A DNA stretch of 64,000 bases from Isoetes taiwanensis (GCA_021234155.1 JAJEKV010000056.1:9163488-9227487); one strand, 5' to 3'. Shown: positions 9,244 through 22,822, numbered from the stretch's first letter. Made by a program: numbers and translations. Notes: generated from the letters alone by a model not told the origin.

Positions 9244-12200
9244 AATATACGAGCGTTGCTTTCGAAGTACAGGGCCAGAGCCACAGAAGAGCTAGAGGCG
9301 CAACTTCTTGAAGACATCAAGGTCCCAGCCGATGTACAGACAGATAAGGAGAGGAGACCGAAAAGGGACTCCAAGAGAGGGAAGCACAATGACAAACACC
9401 TCAAACCGACAAGCGAGTAGAACAGGACACCACCGGCCTATCATCAATCTTCATCAAATTGGAAGAATATTTGGTAACCAACGGCATCAAGAATTTTCTA
9501 GATGTCAACCTCCCGGCTACCACGTCCACGAGGTCACATCAGAAAGAGGAACTCGATGCCTTCACCAACTTAACGCACATGAGTTTCAAATGGAAGAATG
9601 CAAGGCAGCAAAATACAGGTGCAGGAAGACGTTAGACATCGATGCCACGTTGGCATCACGAGCTAAGGTCAGAGGGCATAATCTTTCATCGAGGAGAGAA
9701 GTCATGGCGACACAAGAGCGTATAGAAACCGGAGGGAAGACAACCACGACCTTGCAGCCCAGCAGCTCAAGCGAATGTAATGCAACGTCAACAAAAGGAG
9801 CAACCAAGCTAGGCAACCAGAACGCACCTAAGGCTGACCAGGACGAGCTTCCAGCTCCCTTGCACCAGCAGGAGAACTTTCATCGGTTCCAAAAAGTAGG
9901 AGACCATGAGGGGAAGGAGACGCATATCAGGGAAGGAACATCTCCAACTTGAAGGCCTATATCAGCATTAGGGGCAAGATCAAGGAGGAGAATATTCCGC
10001 TCGAACAAGAATTCGGGATCCAGAAACACCTAGAAACCAAAGGAAGGACGACTTTACTACGTCGGCCAAGGAGTGCGAGACTCGAATGGATAGGACCCAA
10101 AGGACGGAGGAGACGACCTAGCCAGCAGGTACAAATCACGCAAAGGCAACCAGAAGGAGCTAGGGTAGGTGCAATGGAGATGACCACACTTCCAAGCACA
10201 GGAGAGGCACCTCGGAAAGCAAAGCCCAATCAACAGGGGCGCACTCAGAAATTCAACCTACGGAGGAATGACAATGCCTTCTATTGACCACGATCTCAGA
10301 GCTTCGAAGACATTCAAGAACGCCCGACTGCAACAGCCAGGTGATCAACCGATCAATGGCACCGCACATCGGCAACCTTGCAACGACACACTGCATATAG
10401 GGACGTTGAGCGGTCACCGCATTCCTTACGACGGACATACACATTAAGGAGGAGTATATTTTTCAAGGGATCACATCGACGAACACTCTTCGCAACTTGG
10501 GGTGACGAGCTCGGATCAAACATGAAGCTCAACAATAGTAGCAACATCTCAAGGAATCCCAGAGTCAACCAGAACGAAGAAGATGTAGCAAAACCGAAGG
10601 ATCAAACGCGATAGGAGGAGGGGAAACCCTTAAGGAGTATAAACATTTAAGTAGATCTTCGTAGTTGTTTTGAAAAAGTGGATGAATTAAAATCCCAATG
10701 TAAATGCGTATATGTCTATTGTATATCTCGGGTGCTCACAGATATAGTGGAGAAACATGAGTTTAAAGTCATATTTTACGGATTTAGCGCTTAGATCAGG
10801 AAGCTCCTTCACTTCGACTACCAAATGAGGAAGCAAGGAAGCACAACTATAGCCCAAGATCAAAATGGAAGAGCAAGTACGAGGGAGAAACGACCAGAGC
10901 CCAAGCAAACCTTCGACTCCAAACACTTCGGGAAGTGCCCTCAAGTAGAAGACCGCTCGTCCACCCAATGTCAGAATAAGAGACAACACCGGTCATGTCA
11001 AGATCATCAGCGCTGCTCCAGGACATCGTCAGGGCGCACCACTACCTCTTGTGGCAGCGGCAACACTTGACGAACTTATGACACGAGTGGCCTCAACAAT
11101 AGAAGGAGGAACGACCCGACATCAACGAGCCAACTAAGAAGGCAACATCTCGACAACCATAATTCCACCTTGTGGTAATATAGGGTGATGCGCTATGACA
11201 CGTGTATTAGATGGAGATGCACTTACGAAAGGCACTGCGACGAGGAGATATGCCTTCAACAACTAGGTGATGGCTTCGTCAGGTACTCCTACCAGTAATT
11301 AGAAGAGAAGAAGCCGATCATATCTCCGACATGTGGCACGTCAAACGCCCAAGGTAGAAGCATTCGACACCTTAACGACAAGGATAGCAACTGAAGCACC
11401 TTCGGCAAAAAGAGAGTTCAAGATAATAGCCAGGCTATTCAATGACAAGAGTATATCTAAGGCAGGTACTTCTTCAACTCAAGGGTCAAGCTGCGCAGAT
11501 ATAAGGATCCATCATCCCGACAATATAGCCGCCAGGAGGAGAGCCATGAAGCTTTACTTGACGAGAGACCAGAGCATGCATAGAGGGACAAAGGTCGAAC
11601 CGAAAGCTGGAGAAGTGCTAGCAACCGACTTCTTCCACGAGCTCTCTAGAGGCAAAATGGGAGGATCAAACCGACGGGCACAATCAAAACCACCGGAGGG
11701 TACCTCAAGACAAGAAGGCATAGATAGCACTGAGGAACGTGACAATGTCCAAGCCATGTGACCGAGGGGATCAAACAAGGAAGATTGGAAGCTCGATGGA
11801 GAAGCAATTAGGTGAGGCGAGGCGAGCCGATAACTTGCACGCGGACTTGCATGCAACTTGGTGAACCCAAGGATGGACGATTCAAAGAACAACTGCAGAA
11901 GAGAACAACTCCAGAGGAGTATAGCCAAAGGAAGCGCGCACAGCCTCAAGAGACGCCTCCAAATAGCTTCAAGTATCATGAAGGGGGGAACAATTACCGC
12001 TCGAGAACAGGATCATGAAGCAGACTGAAATGTCGAAGCATCAACGACCAGCACATCTTTAGTTAGAATGTGATGCAAAGCATGTTGTGCCATAGCCGAC
12101 AAACATCGGAGGGCCCAAGTATATCAACAAGTTACCCCGGAGTACGAGCTGACGTACAAATAGGAGGATATAGATCGTCAACACCATTGCACCGGGAGGA

Positions 12201-12300
12201 ACACCGATGACATTACCAAGGAGTAGGTGTGCAACTCGAAGGGAGGCACAAGGGGGACTTAATAGCTCTAGTAGTAATTGTAATTATGTAAGATATATGC
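9244..12300 (+). other. Decayed, purine-rich coding-like region
   Basis: The longest open frames on the + strand (9308-9952, 9949-10287, 11333-11761) have odd composition rich in Lys, Arg, Thr and Gln codons and match no family I recognise. Short coding-like patches jump between frames, for example KEELDAFTNLTHMSFKWKN near 9545. It may be the frameshifted body of element 1 (second ORF or Gag), but no zinc knuckle, protease or RT motif is visible. Confidence 0.35.
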
Positions 12301-14029
12301 TTTGCATATATAGTTCCCTTGTTATTCCTTCCCTCCCGTAGCGTAACAAATCAAAGGAAGAGATGTCAGGCAATTTGCAGGGGTGAAGCAATCAACATCC
12401 TCAACACTCTTCAGGCAACAAGAGGACTCGACGTATGAGACGTCGATGGAGTCGAAGAAACAATATCGGATACAGAGTCGTCCTTTAGCTGCCAAGACAA
12501 AAAGTTCAAGATGAAAGATCTTTTTCAACGGCGCCACCTTCAGGCTTTTGAAAAGCGGCATGGAAAATTTCAAGTGATCAACTACACCATCAAGCCACCA
12601 GCAATGAGAGGCTTCTAACGAACAAAGTCAACCTCTACATAAAGAGGAGCCACCGTCAAGGAGACTGAAGTATCGAGCGACTCGGAAGAACGTCACCTTG
12701 CTACTTCAAGCAGGTAACGAGTGGATAAGCTTCTAGCAAGCTCAAGGATCTAAGGCCATGGGGCCTAGTAGGTTAAATGTATAGACGGTAACATCCATAT
12801 TGGGATTAGAAGGCATTCTCAGATATTCTCGCTGAAAGGATTGCCCCAATATTGAGCTAAGCGTCAAGGATTGGGAAGGAAATGCATAGGAGTAACTATA
12901 ATTATACACGATTGTTAACAGACGTCCAACATATTGAAACCACTTGGTGAGATTGATCACCTCGCTAAGAAGGAATCATTACTAGGATAATTGTTGACCA
13001 TGTATAAATCTAGTACCTCCAAAAGAATAATCCAACCAAAAGAAAAGAAGTAATCTAACAAGTCCGGCCAACTTGTTACGATGGCATCAATTCGATTGGT
13101 AGGAATATTCAAAGAGTTTAAATAGCTAAGAAAGGGGGAATCTCTAGAATATAAAAGGATAGTACATGCAAGGTACATCTAAAATAAGAATTATAGTAAT
13201 CAAATAGTCTTTTGAGACAAAAGGAATTGTCATGATGACAAAGCCTTGTGGTTTAGAATCGTTCTAACTAAGTAGGTAACCCATAACTATATTGAAATAA
13301 ATGATAACATAATATGTGCATCCATCTTAGATGGTTATATATGTTAGCTAAGGCTAGTAAAGTAATGCGCTAAGTAAGAAGCGTATAACCTCTTAAGGGA
13401 GAGAATAGATATGACGTTGTGTACAACGTCATTGAAGGGGTGCAGGACCATTTTCTTTTCGAAGAAAGTGGGAGGGCTCAATTTTTTTTTATTGAACGTA
13501 CTTGCATCGAATTGACCGACCCGTAGAATAGAGTTCACTCCGGCAATGGCCGAAGCGAATAAAGCGTAAGATAGATAGATACCTTAGTGCTCAAGAGGCC
13601 TTCAACGTGCGAGACTGACGTAGTAGCTAACTACACCAATGAAGTGGAGCAAAACTATGGGAGCAATGCAACGACCAAGTCATCTCCAAAATTACTCGAC
13701 GCCGGCTCAATGGGTGGATGCGTTCTAGCCTTAGGTAAGGTGTGCGCATGCATTATAAGCTTTAATGTGTCTTATAGATAAGTTAAATATAGATCCTAAT
13801 AACTGGATAGAAATTGTGTACGTATATGTATCATAGGGAAATAAGTTAAATAACAATGGTAATGTGAGGTAGCATGATAGTTGCAAAATCATTAAACTGT
13901 CATAAGGACTGCTCAACTCGAACAGTAACTAGTGGTGTCACTATCCAATAAGGGCATTCCCGTTGACCTGTCTGAACTGGAGAGGCCCTCAATAAAGCCA
14001 CTCTCTCGAATACTGAGGTTGCAACTAAA
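12301..14029. other. Unassigned intergenic DNA
   Basis: About 1.7 kb without recognisable gene, RNA or repeat structure. ORFs are short and on both strands. Confidence 0.4.
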
Positions 14030-14031
14030 CA

Positions 14032-14890
14032 ATGCATATGGACAAAACAAGAATAGGTATGTATTCTCGTATCTTTATATATCTCGATGTATTTGAAGAG
14101 ATTGAGTTAGATTTCACGATGCCTGGCCATACACACGAGGATATCGATGCTTTGTTTGGTAACTTTTCATCCTCCTTGAGAAAAGTTGAAGTGCTAACTA
14201 TGCCTGAGTTGCTATATGAATTCCACACGTGCAACCTTAATGCGCCTACGCCATATCTTATTGATAAGGTTCCAGATTGAAGGGGTTTTGTGGAAGGGTA
14301 CATTCCCGATGGGGAAGATAGATTGAATGCGCACTACATTGGGTTGCATGCTTGATGAATGACAGTGGCAATCCAAAGAGGGCCAAATATTCAGCACAAC
14401 TTACGTCGACTTTTGACTATTGGATGGGGCTCTTGCAGCAATTGGATGACATCACTATCATTGAAGGTGCTTAATGCACTAGGCAAGAACGAGTCGACAT
14501 ACTTGATGTGGTAGTAGTGGTGAAGCAAATCGCAAGCATCACTCCTATCTATATTAGTCCATGTAAGGATAAGCTCACATCGGAACTCAATCCATTCACG
14601 GATTTGAAGAAGGGCATGTTTATAATGCCGTGCCCTAATGATGTCTTGTGTCCGACCTGAGTAGGGTATGCTACCGAAGAGCTCCAAATGGATGATAAGA
14701 AAGATGTCTTCGAGACTATCCAAGTGACCTGGTAGGAGCCTGTACTTGTGAGGAACCAGGTGTACCAAGCCAATTACGTCAATTATTGGAAGAAGAGTTG
14801 GAGGCCGATGACTTCTAGTGACCGCATTGAGATAGAGACTACCGATTATACTTGGAGTACTTCCATAAGAAGAAGCTATCCAACACTGTC
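14032..14890 (+). pseudogene. DUF7869-like transposon-associated protein remnant
   Basis: The translation at 14032-14280 contains LDFTMPGHTHEDIDALFGNF. I recall HTHEDID-type motifs from the DUF7869 family of eukaryotic proteins usually found near transposable elements. Downstream, coding-like stretches continue in shifting frames (YWMGLLQQLDDI near 14413, DVFETIQVTW near 14705, NYWKKSWRPM near 14783), compatible with the C-terminal part of the same protein. Stops and frameshifts make it a pseudogene. The family name is from memory and should be tested by profile search. Confidence 0.45.
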
Positions 14891-15039
14891 AAGATTTCAG
14901 TGATTGTTTCCAAAGCATATGCAGCACTCACTTGGGATGTATATTAGTATAAGAATACTATCATGGAAATAAGGTTTTCATAAAAAGCCCATAAGTTCAG
15001 GTATTGTCCAAATTTAATGAAATTGTCCCAATGGTGATG

Positions 15040-15420
15040 TTTCTGCGATCCTCAATATTGCAGATGATAGCATTATTGAAGTGGTTTTGAATCTTTTGGC
15101 TAAGGATTTCCTTAAGAAGATTCGCAAGGTATGTTTGATTATCTGTTCCAAATGAATTATGCTTCCAAATGAATTATGCTTCCAATTTAGCTGGAAATTG
15201 GCTTGCCCTGTGCAAGCAGCTGTATGGTCTTCAACTGTCTGAATGGCTCTAATTTTACGTAACACATATATCAAATGAAAGATTTATTGGATGACATGTA
15301 GTCTAATGGTATAGACATCGCTGAAGATGAGAACGTCTACATGTTGCTGAATAGTTTGCTACCATCTTTTGATAGATCATTCAAGCAATATCATTTTCTT
15401 ATAGATTTTAGATGGCAACG
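15040..15420 (+). pseudogene. Ty1/copia Gag (UBN2-type) remnant
   Basis: Fragments CKQLYGLQLSE (near 15210), MKDLLDDM and DEN-Y-MLLNSLLPSFDRS (near 15325-15380) follow the order of the copia capsid domain (usual pattern L..QLY.LKMSE ... LLNSLP.S). Stops and a frameshift interrupt it, and no LTR or zinc knuckle was found nearby. Probably a fragment of an old copia element. Confidence 0.55.
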
Positions 15421-15653
15421 GGGCACAATTACCTATTCCTTAACAATGAATTGCACCAATTAATAGAAATTTCATGGTAAATTTTTATTTTATTTTATAA
15501 TAAACGAATATATACACAAATATGTTCAAATTACATTAATGCTTTCCATCTACCTAGCTCACAAAGTTAGATCATATCCTTTTTAGTCTAAGTGAAGTAC
15601 ATGTGATTGTAACAAATTTGTCTTGTGTTTACAATCTTTGATTGTCACTAACA

Positions 15654-15841
<188 letters not shown>

Positions 15842-15844
15842 TTT

Positions 15845-18800
15845 GTTATTACGCCTACTAAGACCATCAGGGTCTATCGGGACGTTCAGTTATCCTCTAC
15901 ATCAAACCAATCTTCTAGTGAGCTTCCACGGTCGGAAGCATCATCTATCTCCTCACTCATCCCAATCTCATTTATATCATTTTGTAAAAGAGCATCAATA
16001 CTAGCAATACAAGTTCGTCTAATTTTCAGTACATCTATGATAAAATTACTAGATAGTGGAGGGTGGCAAACTAAACAAATCCGCTAATGTGCCATGGACC
16101 CCATATCTCTGTCTCAAGATCTCATATGCTGGGCATAAAAGAAGGGCATCGCCTCATCCTCCACCTCATCGACCCACGGACCTTGCGGACTTCGCCTTTC
16201 CCTCGGTATGTTCCTCCATCTTCCTTCCTCTATACTCAAATGGTGGGAGCTCAGGGGCATCATCTGGCGAGATCTCCTTGCGTTTTAGGATGGATATGTC
16301 ACTCTTGGATATCGCGCCCACGTAACATAGGGTTCATGTTATTGCGATATGCCTCCATCTTTGTTTTTGGGGTTTAGCGAGTGCAGACGCAATTCCGCAA
16401 TCACCCATTCTCTTATCTCCTTAGGTGGACAGTCTTCGATTTTCATATTCCATTTCATCAACCATTCCCTAACATTCTTATACCAGCCATTTAATTCGCT
16501 TTCCTTCATTGCTAGGTGAGGCAGTCTACTGTCATCTAGAGCCTTAACTTTCTGCACATATATCAGTGTCTGGATAAGGGCTTCACCTTCCAGGGGAATC
16601 ATACCACACTCTGCCAACATCATCTCATACGGGGTTTGTGTCTTCACTCCAAGTTCTGTACACAGAAATCTCTTCTGAATTCTCTCCAATTGATTCCACA
16701 AACACGCCGGCAGCCCTGGACCCCATACTTCGCAGCCATACAATACCACAGATTGGACCAAGACTTTGTAAAGCATCTTCTTGAGACCTAGATTCAAAAT
16801 ATGTGCTTTCCCACAACTCCTCTGCATAGCATAAAGCGATTTAAGACCTCCATTTGTTCTCTGCTCAATACACTTGTTCCATCTGAAATTCTTATCAAGC
16901 ATTAACCCCAAGTATTTATATGTATCAGTAGAGTCCATCCTTGCCCCTTTATAATAGAAGTCTCGATCCTTTACGGAACCCGACCATGATTTTAGACTTG
17001 GACAGATTCACTTTCATGCCCATAGCATCGGAAAAATCAGCCAGCGTATCCGGATGCTTTTGGAGCCACGATGGTTGCTTCGAGATAAGTACTACATCAT
17101 CCGCATACAAATGGAAGAGTGAGCATATACCACGCAATAGAAGTGCCTGGCCCATCCTGCTCCATAATCCATTCTTCTAACCCATCAATAAACAACCCAA
17201 ACAGCGCTTCGGAGACAAGGGGCAGCCCTGTTTGACACCCACATTACTCACTACCACACTATCACATACATTCACGAAGGCAAGGATAATTCTACCAGCA
17301 CCTTTTCATATATTAACTGGTAGCGTCTACGTACTCCTTTGGGATATTTAATGTTTTCATTCTTTCGGTAAAGCACTCCCTAGGAACCATATCAAATGCT
17401 TTACTAAAATCAATGAGCATAAGATATAGAGGTTGTTTCTTACCCTTTACGCATCCATTGCAACCCTGAGAGTGACTAGGTGGTCTATGGTGGAGTGCTT
17501 TTGTCGGAAACCAGCCTGCCCATTAGCTCTCAAACCATGTTCTTCAACCCATTTAACAATCTTGGATTCTAGTATTGATGCAAAAAGCTTGGAAAATATA
17601 CTAGATATCAAAATGGTTCTGTAATTATTGATATCAGACTTATCACCTCCTTTGAAGATCGGCACCACTCTATTGACTTGCCATGTTTCAGGAAAACCTT
17701 CACATAACGCCATATTGAACATCTTCATGAGAGGCTCAATCAGCTGATCTCCCGCCCATTTTAACATCTCTGCCACAACTCCACGTGCGTCAGCAGCTTT
17801 ACCATTAGCAAGTTTTGCAATTCCAGCCGTGACGTCCTCAACTGTGATAAAAGGTTCCATCTCCTCCTGTTCCATAAGCATGTTTGACTCAACCCCATCC
17901 AATTGATATAGTTTCTTAACATGTTGAAATAACTCCATGGCATTAAAGGTTGGAACATCTGTGGTTTTCATTTTCATTCGGTTCCAAAAGCTTTTAGGTT
18001 CCCGTATCAGATCATACATATGTCTTGCTTGGCTCTCTCGTAGAAATTGCCTCTTTTTCCTGCGAATGAGAGAGACATACTCCTTCTTTTTTTGCTTTTT
18101 ATCCCCTGCTTCCTTTGCCGCATGATATTCTCTACGTTTGGCCTTGCAAGAGTCATCATACCAACTGTTACATGGCAGCCCCTTTGCTTTCCGTTTATGT
18201 GTGAAACTGTTCACTGCTGCATTAAGGAGAAGCTGTGTAATCTGCCTATCCATGTCTGCTACTGTCACCATGCCCTCCAGCCTTGACACCCCTGCTTCAC
18301 ACACTGCTTTATATATATCTCCTTTTTTCGGGTCCATCCTTACGTAATTTTGCTGATCCTTGTTCTTAACAGAGCTAGACACATTACCGATCTCCAAATG
18401 AAATATAATTGGGGCATGGTCCGATTCTGGCTGCTGGTCCCATACTTTTAACTGCTTAATTCTCTGTGAAACCCCTTCCCCTCCTATAATGTAATCCACG
18501 ACACTTTTCCCTCTGCATGTGCACTTCCCTGATCCCGGAAATCTGTGTAACCCATTTAATATTCGCAGATCCAAGCCACTGCACATGTCCAGTAACAGCT
18601 TGCCCATATGCGTGGTATATGCCTTATCATCTGACTCTCTTGCCCATCCTGCTAACTTCAATTCCTCAGCGTCCATCTCTTCCATCCACATGGGATCCCC
18701 ATCCTGATTCAGTACTGATGCCTGCTTATTTGCTGTTCTGCCATTAAAATCTCCCACCAGTATTACATCGCCATCGCGCACGCAAGCTTGGCGATATCCC

Positions 18801-19050
18801 GCTCTAATTTGGAATAAAGGATCGCTCTATCAATATAAGCCTCATGCCGTAAGTTTTCATGTGTATCGGGGGGTAATAACAACCTGCCAAATACACCTTC
18901 CTGTATCCCATTATCTCCATCCAAAGGTACTGTTTGGTGCTGCTGACTTGCACTTCTTTCACCAAATGACCAAATTGCTCTCGGACAAAGCATGCAATTC
19001 CACCATTACCTCTATAACTTGCCCCTATCTCATTCCAAACAGATGCTACT
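15845..19050 (-). mobile_element. Non-LTR retrotransposon (LINE), RTE-like size, frameshifted
   Basis: On the minus strand an apurinic-type endonuclease is followed by a reverse transcriptase. Endonuclease motifs are GDFNGR, VVDYIIG and SDHAPI (17447-18781 and, frameshifted, 18804-19060). RT motifs are PIFKGGDKSDINNYR, GFRQKHSTIDHL, a FHLYADDVVLIS active-site box (near 17100), and a C-terminal part with KYLGLMLDKN and YGCEVWGPGL (16339-16938). Coding character continues to ~15890. Total length of about 3.2 kb fits RTE-type elements, but the clade is not certain. At least three frameshifts or stops break the ORF. The 5' end is cut at a (CT)n tract and the 3' end joins the compound microsatellite. 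Catalytic Asp-Asp is intact. Confidence 0.85.
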
Positions 19051-19051
19051 T

Positions 19052-19052
<1 letters not shown>

Positions 19053-19126
<74 letters not shown>
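19053..19126. repeat. (GA)n microsatellite
   Basis: About 37 GA units at the 5' border of the LINE remnant, mirroring the GA tract on its other side. Confidence 0.95.
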
Positions 19127-19132
<6 letters not shown>

Positions 19133-19290
19133 CAAAAAGACCGTGCACTGCCCGTCAGCCAAAAAAATTTACTAACTAATGGGGTTAAGGCACGAGAGAA
19201 AAAAATCTCTCATGCATCTCTCATAAAATACATTTTTTATCTCTCATCGTATAGCGCGGGAGGTAAAAAATTTGCTTGCATGTGGGAGTG

Positions 19291-19352
19291 TTGGGGGGAG
19301 GGAGGGAGGGGGAGAGAGAGAGAGAGAGGGGGAGGGAGGGAGGGAGGGAGAG
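19291..19352 (+). repeat. G-rich purine tract with quadruplex potential
   Basis: Runs GGGGGG-A-GGG-A-GGG-A-GGGGG followed by (GA)n and another GGGGG-A-GGG-A-GGG-A-GGG block. Four or more G-runs with 1-nt loops satisfy the usual G-quadruplex pattern on the + strand. No gene is adjacent. Confidence 0.6.
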
Positions 19353-19799
19353 ATGAAATGTTGAAATGTTGTATTTATCACGTCTGCAGACTACTAGGTT
19401 ACTAGGTCTATGAGATGCCCAAATATGTACACTCAACATTATAAAACATATCTTGTAATGCATATTCTGACATAAATGCATTAGACTCTTTCCATCTCTC
19501 GTCATTACATTGTTTATCATGCATTAATTGTTCTCTCTGTGCTAATACCTCTTATAAATACTTCCCCCTAGGTAAGTAAAAAGAATTCCAACAACGAGCT
19601 TGAATGAACATCATGCTTATGGCAAATGCCCATGTACGACCGACGTCTTATGGTCACATGTGTTTTATCTTCAACTTCCTGCATATCACACACCTTACAC
19701 AACCTCAACTCATGAGCAATATCACTCCAGCGCCATACCTCAACCCCTTCGTATATTTTCTGTAAAATTCTTTCTTCATCTCAAGAACTCTCTAATTTC
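19353..19799. other. Unassigned spacer
   Basis: No recognisable feature. The LINE relic at 19800-20340 may extend into it. Confidence 0.35.
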
Positions 19800-20340
19800 T
19801 TCTAATGAGGCATTGGCGCACCCACCTCCAAATTCGTTCTCATGTAAATAATGAATGTCTAAACCCCATTTCCTCATCCATTCTATACTATCTGCATACT
19901 ATCCCTTGCCCCTTGTCTCCTCCAATGCCCTTTTTCGTAAGATATCTTTTGCCATACCAAATTTTATTTTACAAAGGTACGCGAGCATTATGCATAAAGC
20001 TTCGGCCTCCAGCGGCATCACACCACATTCCACGAGCACACGTCATATGGAATTTGGACTTTAGTTCCCAGTTCAGTTGAACTTTTTTTGCACATGTTCA
20101 ACTTTCTTCCATGAGTCAATAGATAAACCTGGACCCCATACCGCACTTCCACATAATAGAACTGGCTGCACCGAAGTACTAAACAAAGTACGTTTCAGAC
20201 TGATCCTATATTTTTGCTTTTTCACTTTTACGCCGCATGCTGTACAATGCTTTTAGCCCCCTATTGACTCTATGTTCAACAATAAGATTCCAGCTAGGCC
20301 CTTTGTCCACATGTATCCCCAAATGTTTATATAAGGTCAC
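19800..20340 (-). pseudogene. Degraded LINE fragment related to 15845-19050
   Basis: On the minus strand patches such as LYKHLGIHVDKG, WNLIVEHRVNRGLKALYSMR, WGPGLSID and VECGVMPLEAEAL match, in the same order, the C-terminal RT region of the neighbouring LINE (KYLGLMLDKN, GLKSLYAMQR, WGPGLPA, AECGMIPLEGEAL). It is broken by several frameshifts. It is an older relative and not a duplicate, since identity is low. Confidence 0.65.
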
Positions 20341-20379
20341 AACACAACAACCCCCATTCTGCGTCCATAGTAGGGAAGA

Positions 20380-20964
20380 ACAGTAAAAAAAAGACTACAT
20401 GTCGTTGTAGAGAAAAATCTCCATGTAGTATGTGGAGGTGTAGTTTATTAAGGAGACGATGTAGTTTTTTTTAAGGGGCTATAGTTTTGATTTTTAGGAG
20501 GTGTGGTCTTTTTTTGAGGTGTGGGTTTTTTTAAGGGAAGCGTAGTTTTTTTTTAGAAGGTGTCGTTTTTAAGGAGGTGTTATTTTTTGAGGTGTGGTTT
20601 ATAACTAGGTGTGGTTTTTAAGTATTGTTTTTTAAGGAAGTATAGTTTTTTGAGGTGTGGTTTATTAGCAGGCGTAGCTTTTAAGTAGTTGTTTTTTAGG
20701 GAAGTATGGTTTTCTGAAGTGGTGTGAATTTTTAAGTTGAGGTGTTGTTTCTTGAGGTGTGGCTTATAAGTGGATGTAGTTTCTAAGTAGCTGTTTTGAA
20801 AGAAGTATGGTTTTTTGAGATGTGGTTTATAAGTCAGTGTAGTTTTTAAGTAGATGTTTTTTTAATAAAGTATAGTTGTCTGAAGTGGTTTAAGAAAGTA
20901 TGGTTTTTTTGAGGTGTGGTTTATATAACTAGGTGTAGTTTTTAAGTAGCTGTTTTTTAAGTAT
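20380..20964. repeat. Decayed T-rich tandem repeat, left part
   Basis: Diverged repeats of a ~60-70-nt unit built from GAGGTGTGGTTTATAAGT, AGGTGTAGTTTTTAAGTA and GTTTTTTAAGGAAGTATGG. The array continues after the LINE insertion at 21664-21875. There is no coding content. Confidence 0.8.
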
Positions 20965-21663
20965 AGGCTGCTTGTCAATGGTGATATCCTTCCGCCATCC
21001 ACTAGATGGTCCCTTCAGCTCTCACCTTCTAGTTGGAGACGTATGTGGACTTGGGCTTGGGATAAACTACTCCATCCGAATGTGGATGTGCTTTGGTGGC
21101 AGATTCTTCACAGATGCCCTCGTATGAATGTGCTTGTCCACAGATTTGATCCTTGAGTGTCAACACTCTGCCTACTGTGCAAGCAAAGGGACGAGACCAT
21201 TGATCATTGTTTCTTTTTATATGATCATCTCCAGCCTGTTTGGTCTTGGTTGCTTTCTCTTTTTCACGTGACATTGACAAGTCAGCAAGTGCTTCTGGCT
21301 ATTTATCCGGATACTTGCAATAAGTTGCGGAGCCAAGCATTTCATTTAGCATCAGGATGGTTGTTGTGGTCCATCTGGAAGCACAGAAGTTTGTATATCT
21401 TTCAAGGTTTGGATATTCCTTCTACAGTTGTCCTCCAGGACGCACAAGCTAGAATCGCTAAGGCCTACCATTGCTCTTCGCTTGCTCCTGCCAAGCGACG
21501 GTTGATATTTGAGTCCTATTTGAGTGTGTTGTCTTATGCATAGGCTGGTGGTTCTACTCAGTGGATCATGATTATCCTCTGAGATTTTATTCCCGCCTCT
21601 GCATGTGTATTTTGCTTTTGGCTTGGAGTTTCAATAAAGTTGTTCTTCCAAAAAAGAAAAAAA
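20965..21663 (+). mobile_element. 5'-truncated L1-type LINE with poly(A), inserted in the tandem repeat
   Basis: The + strand encodes the C-terminal zinc-binding region of plant L1-type reverse transcriptases: WWQILHRCPRMN, then a Cys/His cluster CLLCKQRDETIDHCFF, then WLLWSIWKHR. An in-frame TGA breaks it. It ends with AATAAA followed by an A-rich tail. AAGTAT at 20959-20964 and 21664-21669 is a plausible target duplication, and both flanks are the same T-rich repeat, so the empty site is readable. Only ~700 bp of the element is present. Confidence 0.85.
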
Positions 21664-21875
21664 AAGTATGGTTTTTTAAGGTGTGGTTATAAGTAGGTGT
21701 AGTTTTAAATGGTTGTTTTTTAAGGAAGTATGGTTTTTTGAAGTGGTGTGGTTTATAATTAGATGTTGTTTTTAAGTAGTTCTTTCTTAAGGAAGTATGG
21801 TTTTTTTTTTAAGTGTGATTTATAACTCGGTGTAGTTTCTAAATAGCTGTTTCTTTAAGGAAGTATGGTTTTTTG
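21664..21875. repeat. Decayed T-rich tandem repeat, right part
   Basis: Continuation of the GTATGGTTTTTT/GGTGTGGTT repeat after the LINE insertion. Confidence 0.75.
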
Positions 21876-22797
21876 AGGCTCCAACATGCGAAGGTATCTC
21901 AAACATGTGATCTAATCTCAAAAATACCAAGGTGGATCAAACATGCCATGCGAGATCCAACATGCCACCTAGGCTCCAACATGCCAAGGTGGCTCAAACA
22001 TGCCACACGGGCTCCAACATGCCACCTAGGCTGAAACATGCCAAGGTGGCTTAAACATGCCACCTAGGCTCCAATATGCCAAGGTGGTGCAAACACGACA
22101 CGTGGTCTCCACCATGCCACCTAGGCTCCAACATGCCAAGGTAGTTCAGATATGCCACGTGGGCTCCAACATGTCACCTAGGCTCCAACATGCGACCTAG
22201 TCTCAAACATGCCAAAGTGGCTCAAACATGCCACGTGGGCTCCAACATGCCACCTCGGCTCCAACATGCCAAGGTGGCTCAAAACATGCCACCTCGGCTC
22301 TGAAATGCCACGTGGGATCCAACGTGCCACCTAGGCTCCAATGTGCCAAGGTGGTTCAAACATGCCACGTGGGCTCCAACATACCACCTCGGCTCCAACA
22401 TGCCAAGGTGGCTCAAACATGTCACCTAGGCTCCGAAATGCCATGCGGGCTCCAACATGCCACCTAGGCTCCAACTTGCCAAGGTGGCGCAAACATGCCA
22501 CATGGCCTCCACCATGCCACCTAGGCTCCAACATGCCAAGGTGGCTCAACATGCCATGTGGGCCCCAACATGCCACCTAGGCTCCAACATGCCAAGGTGG
22601 CTCAAACATGCCACCTCGGCTCCAACATGCCACCTCAGCTCCAACATGCCAAGGACATGCCACTTAGGCTCTGGAATGTCACGCGGGCTCTGGAAGGACG
22701 CTGCCTTGTGGCGTGACGTTAAAATCTCTTCTTCTTCTTCTTCCAACATGCCATCTAGACTCCAACATGCCAAGATGGCTCAAACATACCACAATGC
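21876..22797 (+). repeat. Minisatellite array, forward orientation
   Basis: About 40 short units of the type GGCTCCAACATGCCACCTA and GGCTCAAACATGCCAAGGT, alternating. ORFs rich in Met-Pro-Arg/Gly-Leu-Gln in this stretch are by-products of the repeat. Confidence 0.92.
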
Positions 22798-22822
22798 CAT
22801 CGTCCTTAATTTAATTGATGTT

